DNA from: an uncultured Bacteroides sp.
GTDB taxonomy: Bacteria; Bacteroidota; Bacteroidia; Bacteroidales; Bacteroidaceae
Direction: 5' to 3'
Length of the DNA stretch: 48,980 bases
Assembly: GCA_944321495.1 (NCBI GenBank)
Contig: CALULP010000032.1
Coordinates: forward strand, 1-48,980
In this document: piece after piece, positions 19,702 to 28,520 of the stretch
How positions within the stretch are numbered: position 1 is the stretch's first letter
How the letters are laid out: each line of letters starts with the position of its first letter
The notes under the pieces: model-generated
Told to the model about the DNA's origin: nothing
Databases searched by the model: none
The model's input: only the letters and a program-made list of their open reading frames with translations
Position numbers and translations under genes: made by a program

Positions 19702-21135
19702 ATGAACAATCGCATAAAAACATTGATATTTGCATCGGCCTTGTCGGTCACCGCATTGACCTCATGCGAAGACTTCTTGACGGTAAATCCGGACTCTGCA
19801 CTTCCCCCCGAGGAAGCGTTGTCGCAGCAGCAAGACCTGGAACGGGCGTTGAACGGCATGTACTACAACATGAGCAATGAAAGCTTTTACGGTACATATT
19901 TCCTGGTACGTGGCGAAGTGGGAGGCGATGACATCCAGCCGATAGGCCAGACGGCTTCGCGTACGGAAAACTATTACCGCTTTATACACCGTGTCAACAA
20001 CTCGCCCTCCGGCATGTGGGCTGTGCCTTACGCCGTGATTAATGCTGCCAATACGATGCTTGCCGTCATCGACAACATTCCGGAATCTGCCGAACGCGAT
20101 AACGCGGAGGGGGAAGCTCTGGCCATACGTGCGCTTTGCCACTTCGACCTGTTGCTGACTTACGGCACGCCCTACTTGAAAGACAACGGCGCATCTTACG
20201 GCGTGCCCCTTTTGGACAGGGTCATTGCGGATGACGAACTGCTGTCGCGTTCCAGCGTGGCCGACGGTTATGCCATGGTCATCAAAGACCTGGAAGACGC
20301 CATCGGGCTGTTGAGCGAAGACGTCAACTACGGACACATCAACCGCTGGGCTGCCAAGGCCTTGCTGGCAAGGGTTTACCTCTACCAAGGCGATTGGGAC
20401 AATGCCTTCAAGTATGCAGACGAGGTTGCCCAGTCCCCGGCTTACTCGCTGGTTCCCAACAATGAATACATTGCCATGTGGAGCGGGAAGCAGAACAGCG
20501 AATCTATTTTCGACATTGACCTGAATCCTGAATATTCAGGCGGTAACTTGGAGCTGTTCGGTTACGTGGCAAGCCCGCAAGGTTATGGGGAACTGATTGC
20601 AACCAAGAGCTTCGTCAAGCTGCTGAATGAATATCCCGATGATGTGCGTTTAGGCTTGTTGGAAGAAGCTGCCAACGGCGAGAAACGCTATGTCAACAAA
20701 TGCCCCGGCTATGAGGGAACTGTCACCATCAACAACATCCGCGTGGTACGTTTGTCGGACGTTTACCTGATGGCTGCCGAAGCCGCCTTGAAAAAGGCCA
20801 CGCCCGACCAAGACAAGGCAGACTTTTATTTGAATGAAATCCGCCGCCGTGCCATCCCCGGCATTGCCGATGTGACTGCTACCGAGGAATTGGTACTGAA
20901 AGAACGCCGCAAAGAATTGGTGATGGAAGGGCACCGTTTCTATGACGCCATGCGTTTGGGCTTGACTCTGGACCGCATTCCGTCAGAGGAAGGTGAGGGC
21001 GTAGACCACTACTTGAACTCTACCGACCTTATTTCACCCAATTGGGACGATTACCGTATCATCTTGGCTATCCCGCAAGCAGAGATTGACGTGAATCCGA
21101 ACCTGAAAAAGCAACAGAACCCCGGTTATAATTGA
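19702..21135 (+). CDS. RagB/SusD-family lipoprotein (operon 2)
   Basis: This 477-residue protein has a lipobox (TALTSC, Cys22) followed by EDFLTVNPDSALPPEEAL, a typical SusD start. TPR-like helices (ALAIRALCHFDLLLTYG, RWAAKALLARVYLYQGDWDN) are followed by the C-terminal RagB block (VRLSDVYLMAAEAALKK, KERRKELVMEGHRFYDAMRLG, AIPQAEIDVNPNLKKQQNPGY). It would form the extracellular lid of the SusC2 channel. No lipoprotein gene follows it, unlike operons 1 and 3; a terminator comes next. If transcription depends on the susC2 start, this gene is off in the orientation shown. Confidence 0.92.
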   Translation: MNNRIKTLIFASALSVTALTSCEDFLTVNPDSALPPEEALSQQQDLERALNGMYYNMSNESFYGTYFLVRGEVGGDDIQPIGQTASRTENYYRFIHRVNNSPSGMWAVPYAVINAANTMLAVIDNIPESAERDNAEGEALAIRALCHFDLLLTYGTPYLKDNGASYGVPLLDRVIADDELLSRSSVADGYAMVIKDLEDAIGLLSEDVNYGHINRWAAKALLARVYLYQGDWDNAFKYADEVAQSPAYSLVPNNEYIAMWSGKQNSESIFDIDLNPEYSGGNLELFGYVASPQGYGELIATKSFVKLLNEYPDDVRLGLLEEAANGEKRYVNKCPGYEGTVTINNIRVVRLSDVYLMAAEAALKKATPDQDKADFYLNEIRRRAIPGIADVTATEELVLKERRKELVMEGHRFYDAMRLGLTLDRIPSEEGEGVDHYLNSTDLISPNWDDYRIILAIPQAEIDVNPNLKKQQNPGYN

Positions 21136-21160
21136 TTGAGTTACTCCGTTGCATAAGAAG

Positions 21161-21200
21161 AAACCCGCCATTGCAGCAAAGTTGCAATGGCGGGTTTTCT
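21161..21200 (+). terminator. Terminator of susCD operon 2
   Basis: A perfect 15-bp stem (AAACCCGCCATTGCA with TGCAATGGCGGGTTT) encloses a 7-base loop and is followed by TTCTTGTTT. It lies 26 bases after the susD2 stop codon. Confidence 0.92.
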
Positions 21201-21263
21201 TGTTTGGATATGGCCTTATCCGTTTCTCTTTTGAACTCGGGTTTGTTTCATTGTTCTGCTTTT

Positions 21264-22484
21264 TTACAACCGTTCTTTGTCTTCTGCCAGCAAGAAGTCG
21301 CGCAGATGCACTTGCTTAATGCCCTGGTAGTTGCTGCCGCATAGCATTTCATCCATCGTGACAACATATTTGGGGTAATTGTCAGGAATGTCTAACAGAT
21401 TACCAAATTCGCGTTCAATCGTAGTCTCGTCCGGCAATAGGTAAGACACCTGTACATAAATGCGCTGGCTACCTTTGGAAGCCATAAAGTCTATTTCTTT
21501 GTTTCCGTTCTTTCCTATATGTACTTGATAACCGGCGCGCATCAACTCAATGCACACTACGTTTTCCATCAGTTTATTGACATCTCTCCTGAAATCGAAA
21601 TGGCGGATGGCATTGTGCAAGCCAAGATCTTCAAAGTAATATTTCTCTCCTATCTCGAAAATCTTCATGCCGTGCGTGTCAGCGCGTTGCAGTTTGTAAA
21701 TGAAGTAACTGTTGCACAATGCTTTCAGGTAGTTAAGAATGGTTTGCGTAGGCATATTGACGCGCTGCGATTTCAGGTATTTGCTGATGTTTTGGGCAGA
21801 GAACAACGAGCCGGTATTATCTGCCAGGTAAGCCACCAGATTCTCCAGGAAAGATACATTGCGTATATTTTCCCGGCTCACCACATCTTTCAACAAAATG
21901 GTGGAATAAACGCTACGCAGATATTCAAAGATGACGTTTTCATCCATAGGAAGATTGTGCAAATAAGGCATCCCTCCGAATATGAGGTATCTTCGGAGGC
22001 TTTCCCCATTGTCGGCCAACCGATTGAAATCAAGAAATTCTTGGTAACTAAGGGAATGTACATGAATCTCCACGTACCTGCCGGCTAAGTGGGTAGCCAG
22101 TTCGCCGGAAAGAATACGGGCATTGCTTCCCGTGCAATAAATGTCACAGGCATCTTCATTCAAAAGGCTGCGCAATGCCAGCTGGAAGTTCTCTATCTCC
22201 TGCACTTCATCTACAAAAAGATAATTCGGACGGTTCTGTTCCAGGTGTTGGCGTACGTATTGGTACAGGTCCTGTTCTGTTTTCAAGGCTGCAAAATCCA
22301 ATCGCTCCTTGTCAATATAGATTAGGTTGGCATCAGCTCGACGTTGGCGAAGCATGTCCGCAAGCTGCATCAATAGATAACTTTTCCCTATCCGGCGTTG
22401 CCCTGTCATTACTTTTATCAGGGATTTACCGATGAAAGGTTCTACTTTCTGCGTGTACAAAGGGCGGGTAATATAATCTTTCAT
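21264..22484 (-). CDS. AAA-family ATPase with DUF4143 domain
   Basis: This protein of about 406 residues has a P-loop (GQRRIGKSYLL), a Walker B-like stretch (NYLFVDEVQEIENF) and a sensor-type segment (DIYCTGSNARILSGELATHL). A C-terminal DUF4143 region follows, with KIFEIGEKYYFEDLGLHNAI and the nuclease-fold-like IGKNGNKEIDFMASKGSQRI. Proteins of this architecture are widespread in Bacteroides and their role is not established. I place the start at ATG 22484 (MKDYITRPLYTQKV). The longer frame from 22520 would run through a predicted -7 box. It is a single-gene unit, convergent with operon 2 and inside the larger A-C invertible interval. Confidence 0.85.
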   Translation of the reverse strand: MKDYITRPLYTQKVEPFIGKSLIKVMTGQRRIGKSYLLMQLADMLRQRRADANLIYIDKERLDFAALKTEQDLYQYVRQHLEQNRPNYLFVDEVQEIENFQLALRSLLNEDACDIYCTGSNARILSGELATHLAGRYVEIHVHSLSYQEFLDFNRLADNGESLRRYLIFGGMPYLHNLPMDENVIFEYLRSVYSTILLKDVVSRENIRNVSFLENLVAYLADNTGSLFSAQNISKYLKSQRVNMPTQTILNYLKALCNSYFIYKLQRADTHGMKIFEIGEKYYFEDLGLHNAIRHFDFRRDVNKLMENVVCIELMRAGYQVHIGKNGNKEIDFMASKGSQRIYVQVSYLLPDETTIEREFGNLLDIPDNYPKYVVTMDEMLCGSNYQGIKQVHLRDFLLAEDKERL

Positions 22485-22509
22485 TCTTCCTTTATAATTG
22501 AATCCTTTG

Positions 22510-22517
22510 CAAATATA
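22510..22517 (-). promoter_or_regulatory. Predicted -7 element for the AAA ATPase gene
   Basis: TATATTTG on the minus strand matches TAnnTTTG and lies 26 bases upstream of the chosen ATG. A TTTG occurs upstream but at too short a spacing (11 bases), so the -33 assignment is uncertain. Its position argues against the ATG at 22520. Confidence 0.5.
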
Positions 22518-22520
22518 CAA

Positions 22521-22785
22521 TATTTCTTCAAATACAATTGAAGGAAATGATGTTTTATAGAGTTGCTGTTATTATAGTCTTACTATAATCATCTATTTTT
22601 ACAAAAATATCTTTTGAATCTTGCTTCCGTTTAGCACTCATTCTTTTTCAAAAAGAACGTTTTCCCATCTTGTTTTTCTTATTAAAAGATTACATTAAGA
22701 AACTTAAAGTAGCAAATCAGTAACAAGGTGGATGAACTATATTATTCCTAAGTCATTAATAATAAAGCAATAGCTTGGAAAAAAG
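22521..22785. other. AT-rich intergenic region before silent cassette 3
   Basis: There is no coding frame with recognisable content. The region is AT-rich and contains no obvious promoter directed at susC3. It merges on the right with the diverged upstream homology block that precedes repeat C. Confidence 0.4.
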
Positions 22786-22917
22786 GGTAGAACATCGGTA
22801 GCACAAGTATTTTAACGCCTTTGCTCAAATACGTTTCCAATACAGATTCCATGGTTTTCACCAAGTTCAGCATATAAGTCATAGACGATTGAATATGAAT
22901 ATTTTACCGTTTGCCAT
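22786..22917 (+). repeat. Diverged upstream homology block of silent susC3
   Basis: This is the counterpart of 16690-16820, with matches at the same distances from the 71-bp repeat and the same TTGCCAT immediately before it. In-frame translation upstream of the repeat is open only back to 22885 and contains no ATG, so it cannot provide a native start for susC3. Confidence 0.6.
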
Positions 22918-23081
22918 AGTTCCGCGAATACTCTCATCATCTCCTTCGTGGGCATGCAGACGCAAGAGGTTGAGATTCAGCCGAATGTGCGGGTGTCCTT
23001 GAGGACGGACGCAGAGATGCTGGACGAGGTGATGGTCGTGGCTTACGGTACGGCGAAGAAGTCGTCGTTTACGGGGTCGGC
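22918..23081 (+). repeat. Recombination-site repeat C
   Basis: Bases 22918-22988 match repeat A at 70 of 71 positions (the only difference is at repeat position 57). The block continues to match repeat B for 164 bp with four mismatches. It is in direct orientation with B and inverted relative to A. It is in the same reading frame as the other two copies. Confidence 0.88.
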
Positions 23082-25929
23082 TTCGACGGTGAAGTCGGAG
23101 GAAATTGGTAAGATTCAGACGAGCAATGTGGCTAACGCGTTGAGTGGCAAGGTTTCCGGTGTGCAATTGAACAATGCTTCCGGTCAGCCGGGTGCCACTA
23201 CTCCTACCATCCGCATCCGTGGTATCAGCTCTATCAATGCTGGTAATTCACCGTTGGTGATTTTGGATGGCGTGCCTTACGATGGCGACTTAAATAATAT
23301 TTCCTCGCAGGATATTGAGTCGATGACTGTGTTGAAAGACGCAGCTTCCAATGCTCTGTATGGTGCCCGTGGCGCCAATGGTGTGATTATTATCACGACC
23401 AAGAAGGGTAGCAGCGGGAAGGCTAAGGTGACAGTAGATGCCAAGTGGGGTTCCAATTCCCGCGGTATCCAAGACTATAAAATCATCAAGAGTCCGGCAC
23501 AGTATTATGAAATGTATTATGGTGCTTTGAAGAGTTATTTGGTAAACGAAGAAGGCATGACTCCTTATACTGCGCACATGTATGCCAACAGTTATATGGT
23601 AGACCCGTCTTCCGCCAATCCGTATTCTTTGGGTTACAACGTTTATACGGTACCCGAGGGACAACTGCTGATTGGAAGCAACGGCAAGCTGAATCCGAAT
23701 GCCACATTGGGTAATATAATAGAATATGGTGGGCAGCAATATCTGCTTCGTCCGGACAATTGGTTGGATGAGGTGTACGACCATGGTTTGCGTCAGGAGT
23801 ATAACGTCAACGTATCGGCGGGTACGGACAAGTCGTCGTTCTATGCTTCGGTAGGCTATCTCGACAATGAAGGTATCACGGCCAATTCCGATTATGAGCG
23901 TCTGAGCGGCCGTTTGAAAGCCGATTACCAGGTGAACGATTGGTTGAAAGTGGGTGCGAACATGTCTTATACCCACTATCAGTCCAATTCGCTGGGTGAA
24001 GACGGTTCGTCCGTATCATCGGGCAACGTGTTTGCCTTTGCTACGCAGATGGCGCCTATCTACCCGATGTATATACGTGATGCACAGGGTAACATTCTGA
24101 AGGACGCCAATGGCTTTACCGCTTTTGACTTCGGCGGGGGTTATTATCAGATCGGGAATACCGCTTATTACCAACGCCCGTATATGACGGACGCCAACGC
24201 ATACGCCTCCAACCTGTTGGATGAAAACAGCACGGAAGGCAACGCCATGAATGCCAACGGTTTCTTTGAAATCCGTTTCTTGAAGGACTTCAAGTTTACC
24301 TGGAACAGCAGCGTGTATGTGAATGAATACCGCGGTACCTCTTATACCAACCCGTTCTACGGGCAATATGCCAGCCAGAACGGTATTGTAGGCAAGGAGC
24401 ACGACCGTGCCCTGGCTTACAACCACCAGCAGTTGCTGAACTGGAAGCACACGTATGGCAACCACAACATCGATGTCATGGCGGGCCACGAAGCTTATTC
24501 GGCCAAGTCATACGTCCTTTATGCCAGCAGGACGAACATGTTCGACCCGACTAACCACGAACTGGCAAGCGCCATCACCGAAAGCGGCAGCGATTCTTAT
24601 ACCAGCTATTATAACACGGAAGGTTATTTCGGCCGCGTGCAGTATGACTTTGCCGAGAAATATTTCCTGTCCGGTTCTTACCGCCGCGACGCTTCTTCGC
24701 GCTTCCACCCGGATAACCGTTGGGGTAACTTCTGGTCGGCCGGTGCTGCCTGGATTATTTCCAAAGAAGACTTCTTTGATGTGTCTTGGGTAGACATGTT
24801 GAAAATCAAGGCTTCCTATGGTTCGCAGGGTAATGATAACATCGGTAACTACCGCTACGTGAATACCTATTCGATTGTAAACTCGGCAGGCCATCCGGCT
24901 GCTGTGCCCAATACTTTGGGTAATAAGGACATTACATGGGAAACCAACGGCAACTTCAATGCCGGTTTTGAATTTGAACTGTTCGGGGCACGCCTCAATG
25001 GTAGCGTGGAATACTTCCTGCGCAAGACTACGGACATGTTGTTCAGTTTCCCGCTGTCCCCGTCTTTCGGATATAGCTCTTATTACGCCAATGTGGGCGA
25101 CATGCGCAACCAGGGCGTGGAAGTAGAATTGACGGGTACGCCTATCAAGACCAACGACCTGGTATGGGACATCCGTTTGAACCTGACACATTATAAGAAC
25201 AAGATTACGTATTTGCCGGAGGAGCGTAAGAGCATGACTTTAGGCAATCATGCTGGTTTCAGCAACGGCGACAAGTTCTATGGCGAAGGCTTGCCCCTGT
25301 ACACGTACCGCCTGAAGAAGTTTGCCGGTGTCAATGAAAACGGTGAGTCGCTGTTCTATCAAGACTTGAAAGACGGCACACGCACTACGACTACCAATTA
25401 TTCCAGCGCTTCGTTCTATGACTGCGGCACGGCATTGCCCGATGTGTATGGCGGTTTCGGCACTACGTTGACTTATAAGGGACTTGACGTGGCATTCGAT
25501 TTCAATTACCAGATAGGCGGCCAGGTGTACGACAGCGACTATGCTTCGATGATGGGTTCCCCGATGACCAACGGCAAGGGTTCCAACTTCCACGCCGACC
25601 TGCTGAAGGCTTGGACTCCCGAGAATCCTAACAGCAACATTCCGCGCATGCAGTTCCAGGACCAGTATTCGGCTGCATCGTCCGACCGCTTCCTGACCAG
25701 CGCTTCTTACTTGAGCCTGCAAAACGTGACTGTAGGCTACACGTTGCCCGCAAAATGGACACGTCGTGCCGGCATCGAGAAAATCCGTTTCTATTTTGCA
25801 GGCGAGAACCTTTGGTTATGGTCTAAACGCCAAGGACTGGATCCCCGGCAAAGCATTTCGGGTGATGTCACTTCTTCGTTCTATGCGCCGATGCGCACGT
25901 TGTCGGGTGGCATTACGTTAACTCTCTAA
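22948..25929 (+). CDS. SusC/RagA transporter, silent cassette 3 without signal peptide
   Basis: The frame contains the SusC plug (TPTIRIRGISSINAGNSPLV, MTVLKDAASNALYGARGANG) and a complete barrel ending TLSGGITLTL. The longest frame with a permissible start uses a GTG at 22948, which lies inside the shared repeat, so no real start or signal peptide exists here. Fusion of codon 67 of susC1 to 22918 would give a 1070-residue transporter. The reading frame is intact for 1003 codons beyond the junction, which favours a silent cassette over a pseudogene. It is followed by susD3 and a lipoprotein gene, so it heads a complete alternative uptake operon. Confidence 0.88.
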   Translation: MGMQTQEVEIQPNVRVSLRTDAEMLDEVMVVAYGTAKKSSFTGSASTVKSEEIGKIQTSNVANALSGKVSGVQLNNASGQPGATTPTIRIRGISSINAGNSPLVILDGVPYDGDLNNISSQDIESMTVLKDAASNALYGARGANGVIIITTKKGSSGKAKVTVDAKWGSNSRGIQDYKIIKSPAQYYEMYYGALKSYLVNEEGMTPYTAHMYANSYMVDPSSANPYSLGYNVYTVPEGQLLIGSNGKLNPNATLGNIIEYGGQQYLLRPDNWLDEVYDHGLRQEYNVNVSAGTDKSSFYASVGYLDNEGITANSDYERLSGRLKADYQVNDWLKVGANMSYTHYQSNSLGEDGSSVSSGNVFAFATQMAPIYPMYIRDAQGNILKDANGFTAFDFGGGYYQIGNTAYYQRPYMTDANAYASNLLDENSTEGNAMNANGFFEIRFLKDFKFTWNSSVYVNEYRGTSYTNPFYGQYASQNGIVGKEHDRALAYNHQQLLNWKHTYGNHNIDVMAGHEAYSAKSYVLYASRTNMFDPTNHELASAITESGSDSYTSYYNTEGYFGRVQYDFAEKYFLSGSYRRDASSRFHPDNRWGNFWSAGAAWIISKEDFFDVSWVDMLKIKASYGSQGNDNIGNYRYVNTYSIVNSAGHPAAVPNTLGNKDITWETNGNFNAGFEFELFGARLNGSVEYFLRKTTDMLFSFPLSPSFGYSSYYANVGDMRNQGVEVELTGTPIKTNDLVWDIRLNLTHYKNKITYLPEERKSMTLGNHAGFSNGDKFYGEGLPLYTYRLKKFAGVNENGESLFYQDLKDGTRTTTTNYSSASFYDCGTALPDVYGGFGTTLTYKGLDVAFDFNYQIGGQVYDSDYASMMGSPMTNGKGSNFHADLLKAWTPENPNSNIPRMQFQDQYSAASSDRFLTSASYLSLQNVTVGYTLPAKWTRRAGIEKIRFYFAGENLWLWSKRQGLDPRQSISGDVTSSFYAPMRTLSGGITLTL

Positions 25930-25966
25930 TTTTTCTAACCACAAATTAAAATTATCACATAAGAAT

Positions 25967-27598
25967 ATGAAAAAGATAACAAAGCTTTTAGCAGGTATCT
26001 GTCTTTCTTCTACGTTGGTGGTGAGCGGGTGTATCGAAGAGACTTTCCCCACCAGCGGCGCAACGGAAGACCAGGTCGTGTCTTCCGACCAATCGGCTTC
26101 GGCCATGCTGTGGGGCATGCATGCCATGCTGAATACTCCTGCCTTTGCCGTTGGCGACGAACATACCGACTGGGGCTATGGCTCCATGATGCACATCCGC
26201 GACATACAGACTGCCGACATGCCGATTGCCCTTTCCGGTTATGACCAATACCAGCCATGGGAAATGAACCTTTACATGGGGCAGGATTATCTGTACGGAC
26301 AGATTATTTGGAATTTCTACTGGCGGTGCGTGCTGTCTGCCAACAAGCTGCTGGGGGCATTCCCTCTGGAAACAGCTTCCGATGAGGTGAAAGGCTACAT
26401 CGGTGCCGCACATGCTTACCGCGCCATGCTTTACCTGGACTTGGCCCGCATGTATGAGTACCTGCCTTGCGACGGCACGCAAGCCACCGATGCCGGAAAC
26501 GACGTGACCGGACTGACGGTGCCCATTGTGACGGAAGAGACCACCGAAGAGGAGTCGTACAACAACCCGCGCGTGCCGCGTGCCGAGATGGCGGAGTTTA
26601 TCCTGTCCGATTTGCAGCTGGCAGAAGAAAACATCGTGCACCTGACCGAAAGTTCGCGCGTGCTGCCCCACTTGGATGTGGTTTACGGCTTGTTTGCTCG
26701 CTATTACATGTGGCTGGCCGAAGATGCCAACGGAAACACCGACCTGGAGGCTTACCGCAATGCGCAGAAATATGCCCGCATGGCCATTGATGAATCGGGG
26801 CTGCTGCCCATGTCCCAAGAGGAATGCCTAAGCACCTCCAAAGGCTTCAATACCATAGACTGCTGGATGTGGGGATGCCAGATGGTGAAAGAAAACGACC
26901 TTGTGCAGACGGGTGTCATCAATTGGGTATCGCACAAGTGCAATGAAACGACGTTTGGCTATGCCGGTGCTTATGGTGTACAAGCCATGATCGAAACCCG
27001 CATGTACAACCGTATTGATGACAACGACTTCCGCAAACGCCTGTGGAAAGCCCCCAAAGGCAGTGCATTGGACGGCAAGACGGAGTATACGACTTCTTCT
27101 TATTATGGTAGTTTTGAAGGGAGTGTGGTAACCTACGGAGGCGTGAAGTTCCGTCCAGGTGAAGGCAATCCGGATGACGTGAACCTTGCTGCGTCTACCG
27201 CATATCCGCTGATGCGTGTGGAAGAGATGTATTTCATAGAGGCTGAGGCTGCCGAACATGTGACTCCGGGAACCGGCAAGGCTCTGTTGGAAGACTTCAT
27301 AAACTCGTACCGCATAGCCGATGACGCACCCGCCGACTATGAATATGCCTGTACCAATGCGGATGTAATCGACGAAATTGTGTTCCAGAAGCGTGTGGAA
27401 CTGTGGGGCGAGGGCCTGACTTTCTTTGATGTAAAACGTCTGGACCTGCCGGTAAACCGCGAAGGGACGAACTTCAAGGCTCAGACAAACTTCAGCACGA
27501 CACGCCGTCCGGCCTGGATGAACTATTGCATCGTGCAGACCGAGCCTAACAGCAACCGTGCTTTGGTGGGTTACAACAATCCCGACCCGAGTTTTTAA
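25967..27598 (+). CDS. SusD-like lipoprotein (operon 3)
   Basis: This 543-residue protein has a lipobox (LVVSGC, Cys22) followed by IEETFP. SusD-type helices include HAYRAMLYLDLARMYEYLP and VYGLFARYYMWLAEDANGNT. The C-terminal region carries the RagB-like EEMYFIEAEAAEH, FQKRVELWGEGLTFFDVKRL and a final GYNNPDPSF. It is longer than the other two SusD proteins here and less canonical at the C-terminus. It lies 37 bases after susC3 and 29 bases before the next lipoprotein gene, consistent with one operon whose expression needs leader inversion. Confidence 0.9.
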   Translation: MKKITKLLAGICLSSTLVVSGCIEETFPTSGATEDQVVSSDQSASAMLWGMHAMLNTPAFAVGDEHTDWGYGSMMHIRDIQTADMPIALSGYDQYQPWEMNLYMGQDYLYGQIIWNFYWRCVLSANKLLGAFPLETASDEVKGYIGAAHAYRAMLYLDLARMYEYLPCDGTQATDAGNDVTGLTVPIVTEETTEEESYNNPRVPRAEMAEFILSDLQLAEENIVHLTESSRVLPHLDVVYGLFARYYMWLAEDANGNTDLEAYRNAQKYARMAIDESGLLPMSQEECLSTSKGFNTIDCWMWGCQMVKENDLVQTGVINWVSHKCNETTFGYAGAYGVQAMIETRMYNRIDDNDFRKRLWKAPKGSALDGKTEYTTSSYYGSFEGSVVTYGGVKFRPGEGNPDDVNLAASTAYPLMRVEEMYFIEAEAAEHVTPGTGKALLEDFINSYRIADDAPADYEYACTNADVIDEIVFQKRVELWGEGLTFFDVKRLDLPVNREGTNFKAQTNFSTTRRPAWMNYCIVQTEPNSNRALVGYNNPDPSF

Positions 27599-27627
27599 TT
27601 AAAGTGTAATCTTAAGAGGAATAAATT

Positions 27628-28467
27628 ATGAATCCAATTATTAAAAACAGCTTTATAGCCTCATCCTTGGTACTGGCGCTGGCTTTCAGCGCGTGTACCG
27701 AAGAGGCAGAGTATGATTCTGCCCGTCCGGTAAGCGGCGATTGCATCAAGGCATCGTTTGTGGCCGATAATGCCGAATATATCTTTCCGGCAGGCGAAGG
27801 ATCCGGCAATACGTTCAGCGTGGTTGTAGCCCGTGAGAATGCGGAGGAGGAAGCCACCGTGCGCCTTATGCCTACCAATCTCAATGCCGATTGTTTCCAG
27901 ATTCCGGAAAGCGTGACTTTCCCAGCCGGTGAAAGCACGGCAAGCTTTACCATCGACCTGCTTGCCGATGGCATCGAGGAAGAAGAATTTTATACCTACA
28001 GCGTAGCTTTGGAGGAATCCGCCATCGATCCTTATGACGAGAATACGTTGGCAGTAACCACCGGCTACGTGCTGAAGCATGCACAGTGGAGCACTTCGTT
28101 GGGAACGGGTGTTTATGCCGATAATGCATTGCCCCAGCTCATACCCGGGTTCCCCAGCACGACGGCTTGCGAGGTATTGCAGGCCGACGGCAAGTCGTGG
28201 TACAAGATTGCCCCGTTCGGCGATGAAGTCATCTTCAAGGTGGATGAGAACGGTACGGTCCGCGTAAGGCAGCAATGCCTGATCAGCGGGGTGGTGCTTG
28301 ACAAGTCGATTGGCGAGGAAAGCATTTACATCAGCACTGACAGCACTTATGACGGTCTTTACAATTATTACGATGCCGAGACCAACAGCATTGTGGTAGT
28401 GCTTTCTTATGTGGCAGAAGCGACAGGTACCTTGGGTACTCTTGTGGCTGAGCTGTATCTTCCTTAA
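27628..28467 (+). CDS. Surface lipoprotein of susCD operon 3, Calx-beta-like N-terminus
   Basis: This 279-residue protein has a lipobox (LAFSAC, Cys23) followed by acidic TEEAEYD, matching a surface-export signal. Residues about 45-135 form a beta-strand-rich domain (NTFSVVVARENAEEEATVRL, SVTFPAGESTASFTIDLLAD) like the one in the operon 1 lipoprotein. The C-terminal half (from about 150) contains ITGV-type beta patterns with Trp and Tyr residues typical of ligand binders. It occupies the SusE position. The ligand is unknown. The shared domain suggests operons 1 and 3 are closer to each other in design than to operon 2. Confidence 0.75.
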   Translation: MNPIIKNSFIASSLVLALAFSACTEEAEYDSARPVSGDCIKASFVADNAEYIFPAGEGSGNTFSVVVARENAEEEATVRLMPTNLNADCFQIPESVTFPAGESTASFTIDLLADGIEEEEFYTYSVALEESAIDPYDENTLAVTTGYVLKHAQWSTSLGTGVYADNALPQLIPGFPSTTACEVLQADGKSWYKIAPFGDEVIFKVDENGTVRVRQQCLISGVVLDKSIGEESIYISTDSTYDGLYNYYDAETNSIVVVLSYVAEATGTLGTLVAELYLP

Positions 28468-28490
28468 GCGTACTACTTAATCAGATTCGA

Positions 28491-28520
28491 TTTGTAAACA
28501 CCGGGCCGGGGATATCTTTG
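28491..28520 (+). promoter_or_regulatory. Promoter for the phosphoesterase gene
   Basis: TTTG (28491-28494), an 18-base spacer and TATCTTTG (28513-28520) match the Bacteroides promoter consensus closely. The -7 element falls in the loop and upper stem of the terminator hairpin for operon 3, so the two signals share sequence. Confidence 0.75.

Noticed and set aside
14104..23081. The repeated block could be ordinary conserved SusC coding sequence.
   Set aside because: SusC proteins are conserved at protein level here, but 69-70 of 71 identical bases including silent codon positions, sharp edges and loss of all upstream coding in two copies do not fit simple protein conservation.
16788..25929. 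Treating susC2 and susC3 as decayed pseudogenes.
   Set aside because: Both frames are intact for 950 and 1003 codons after the repeat, keep all SusC motifs and are followed by intact susD genes. Only the part supplied by the leader is missing.
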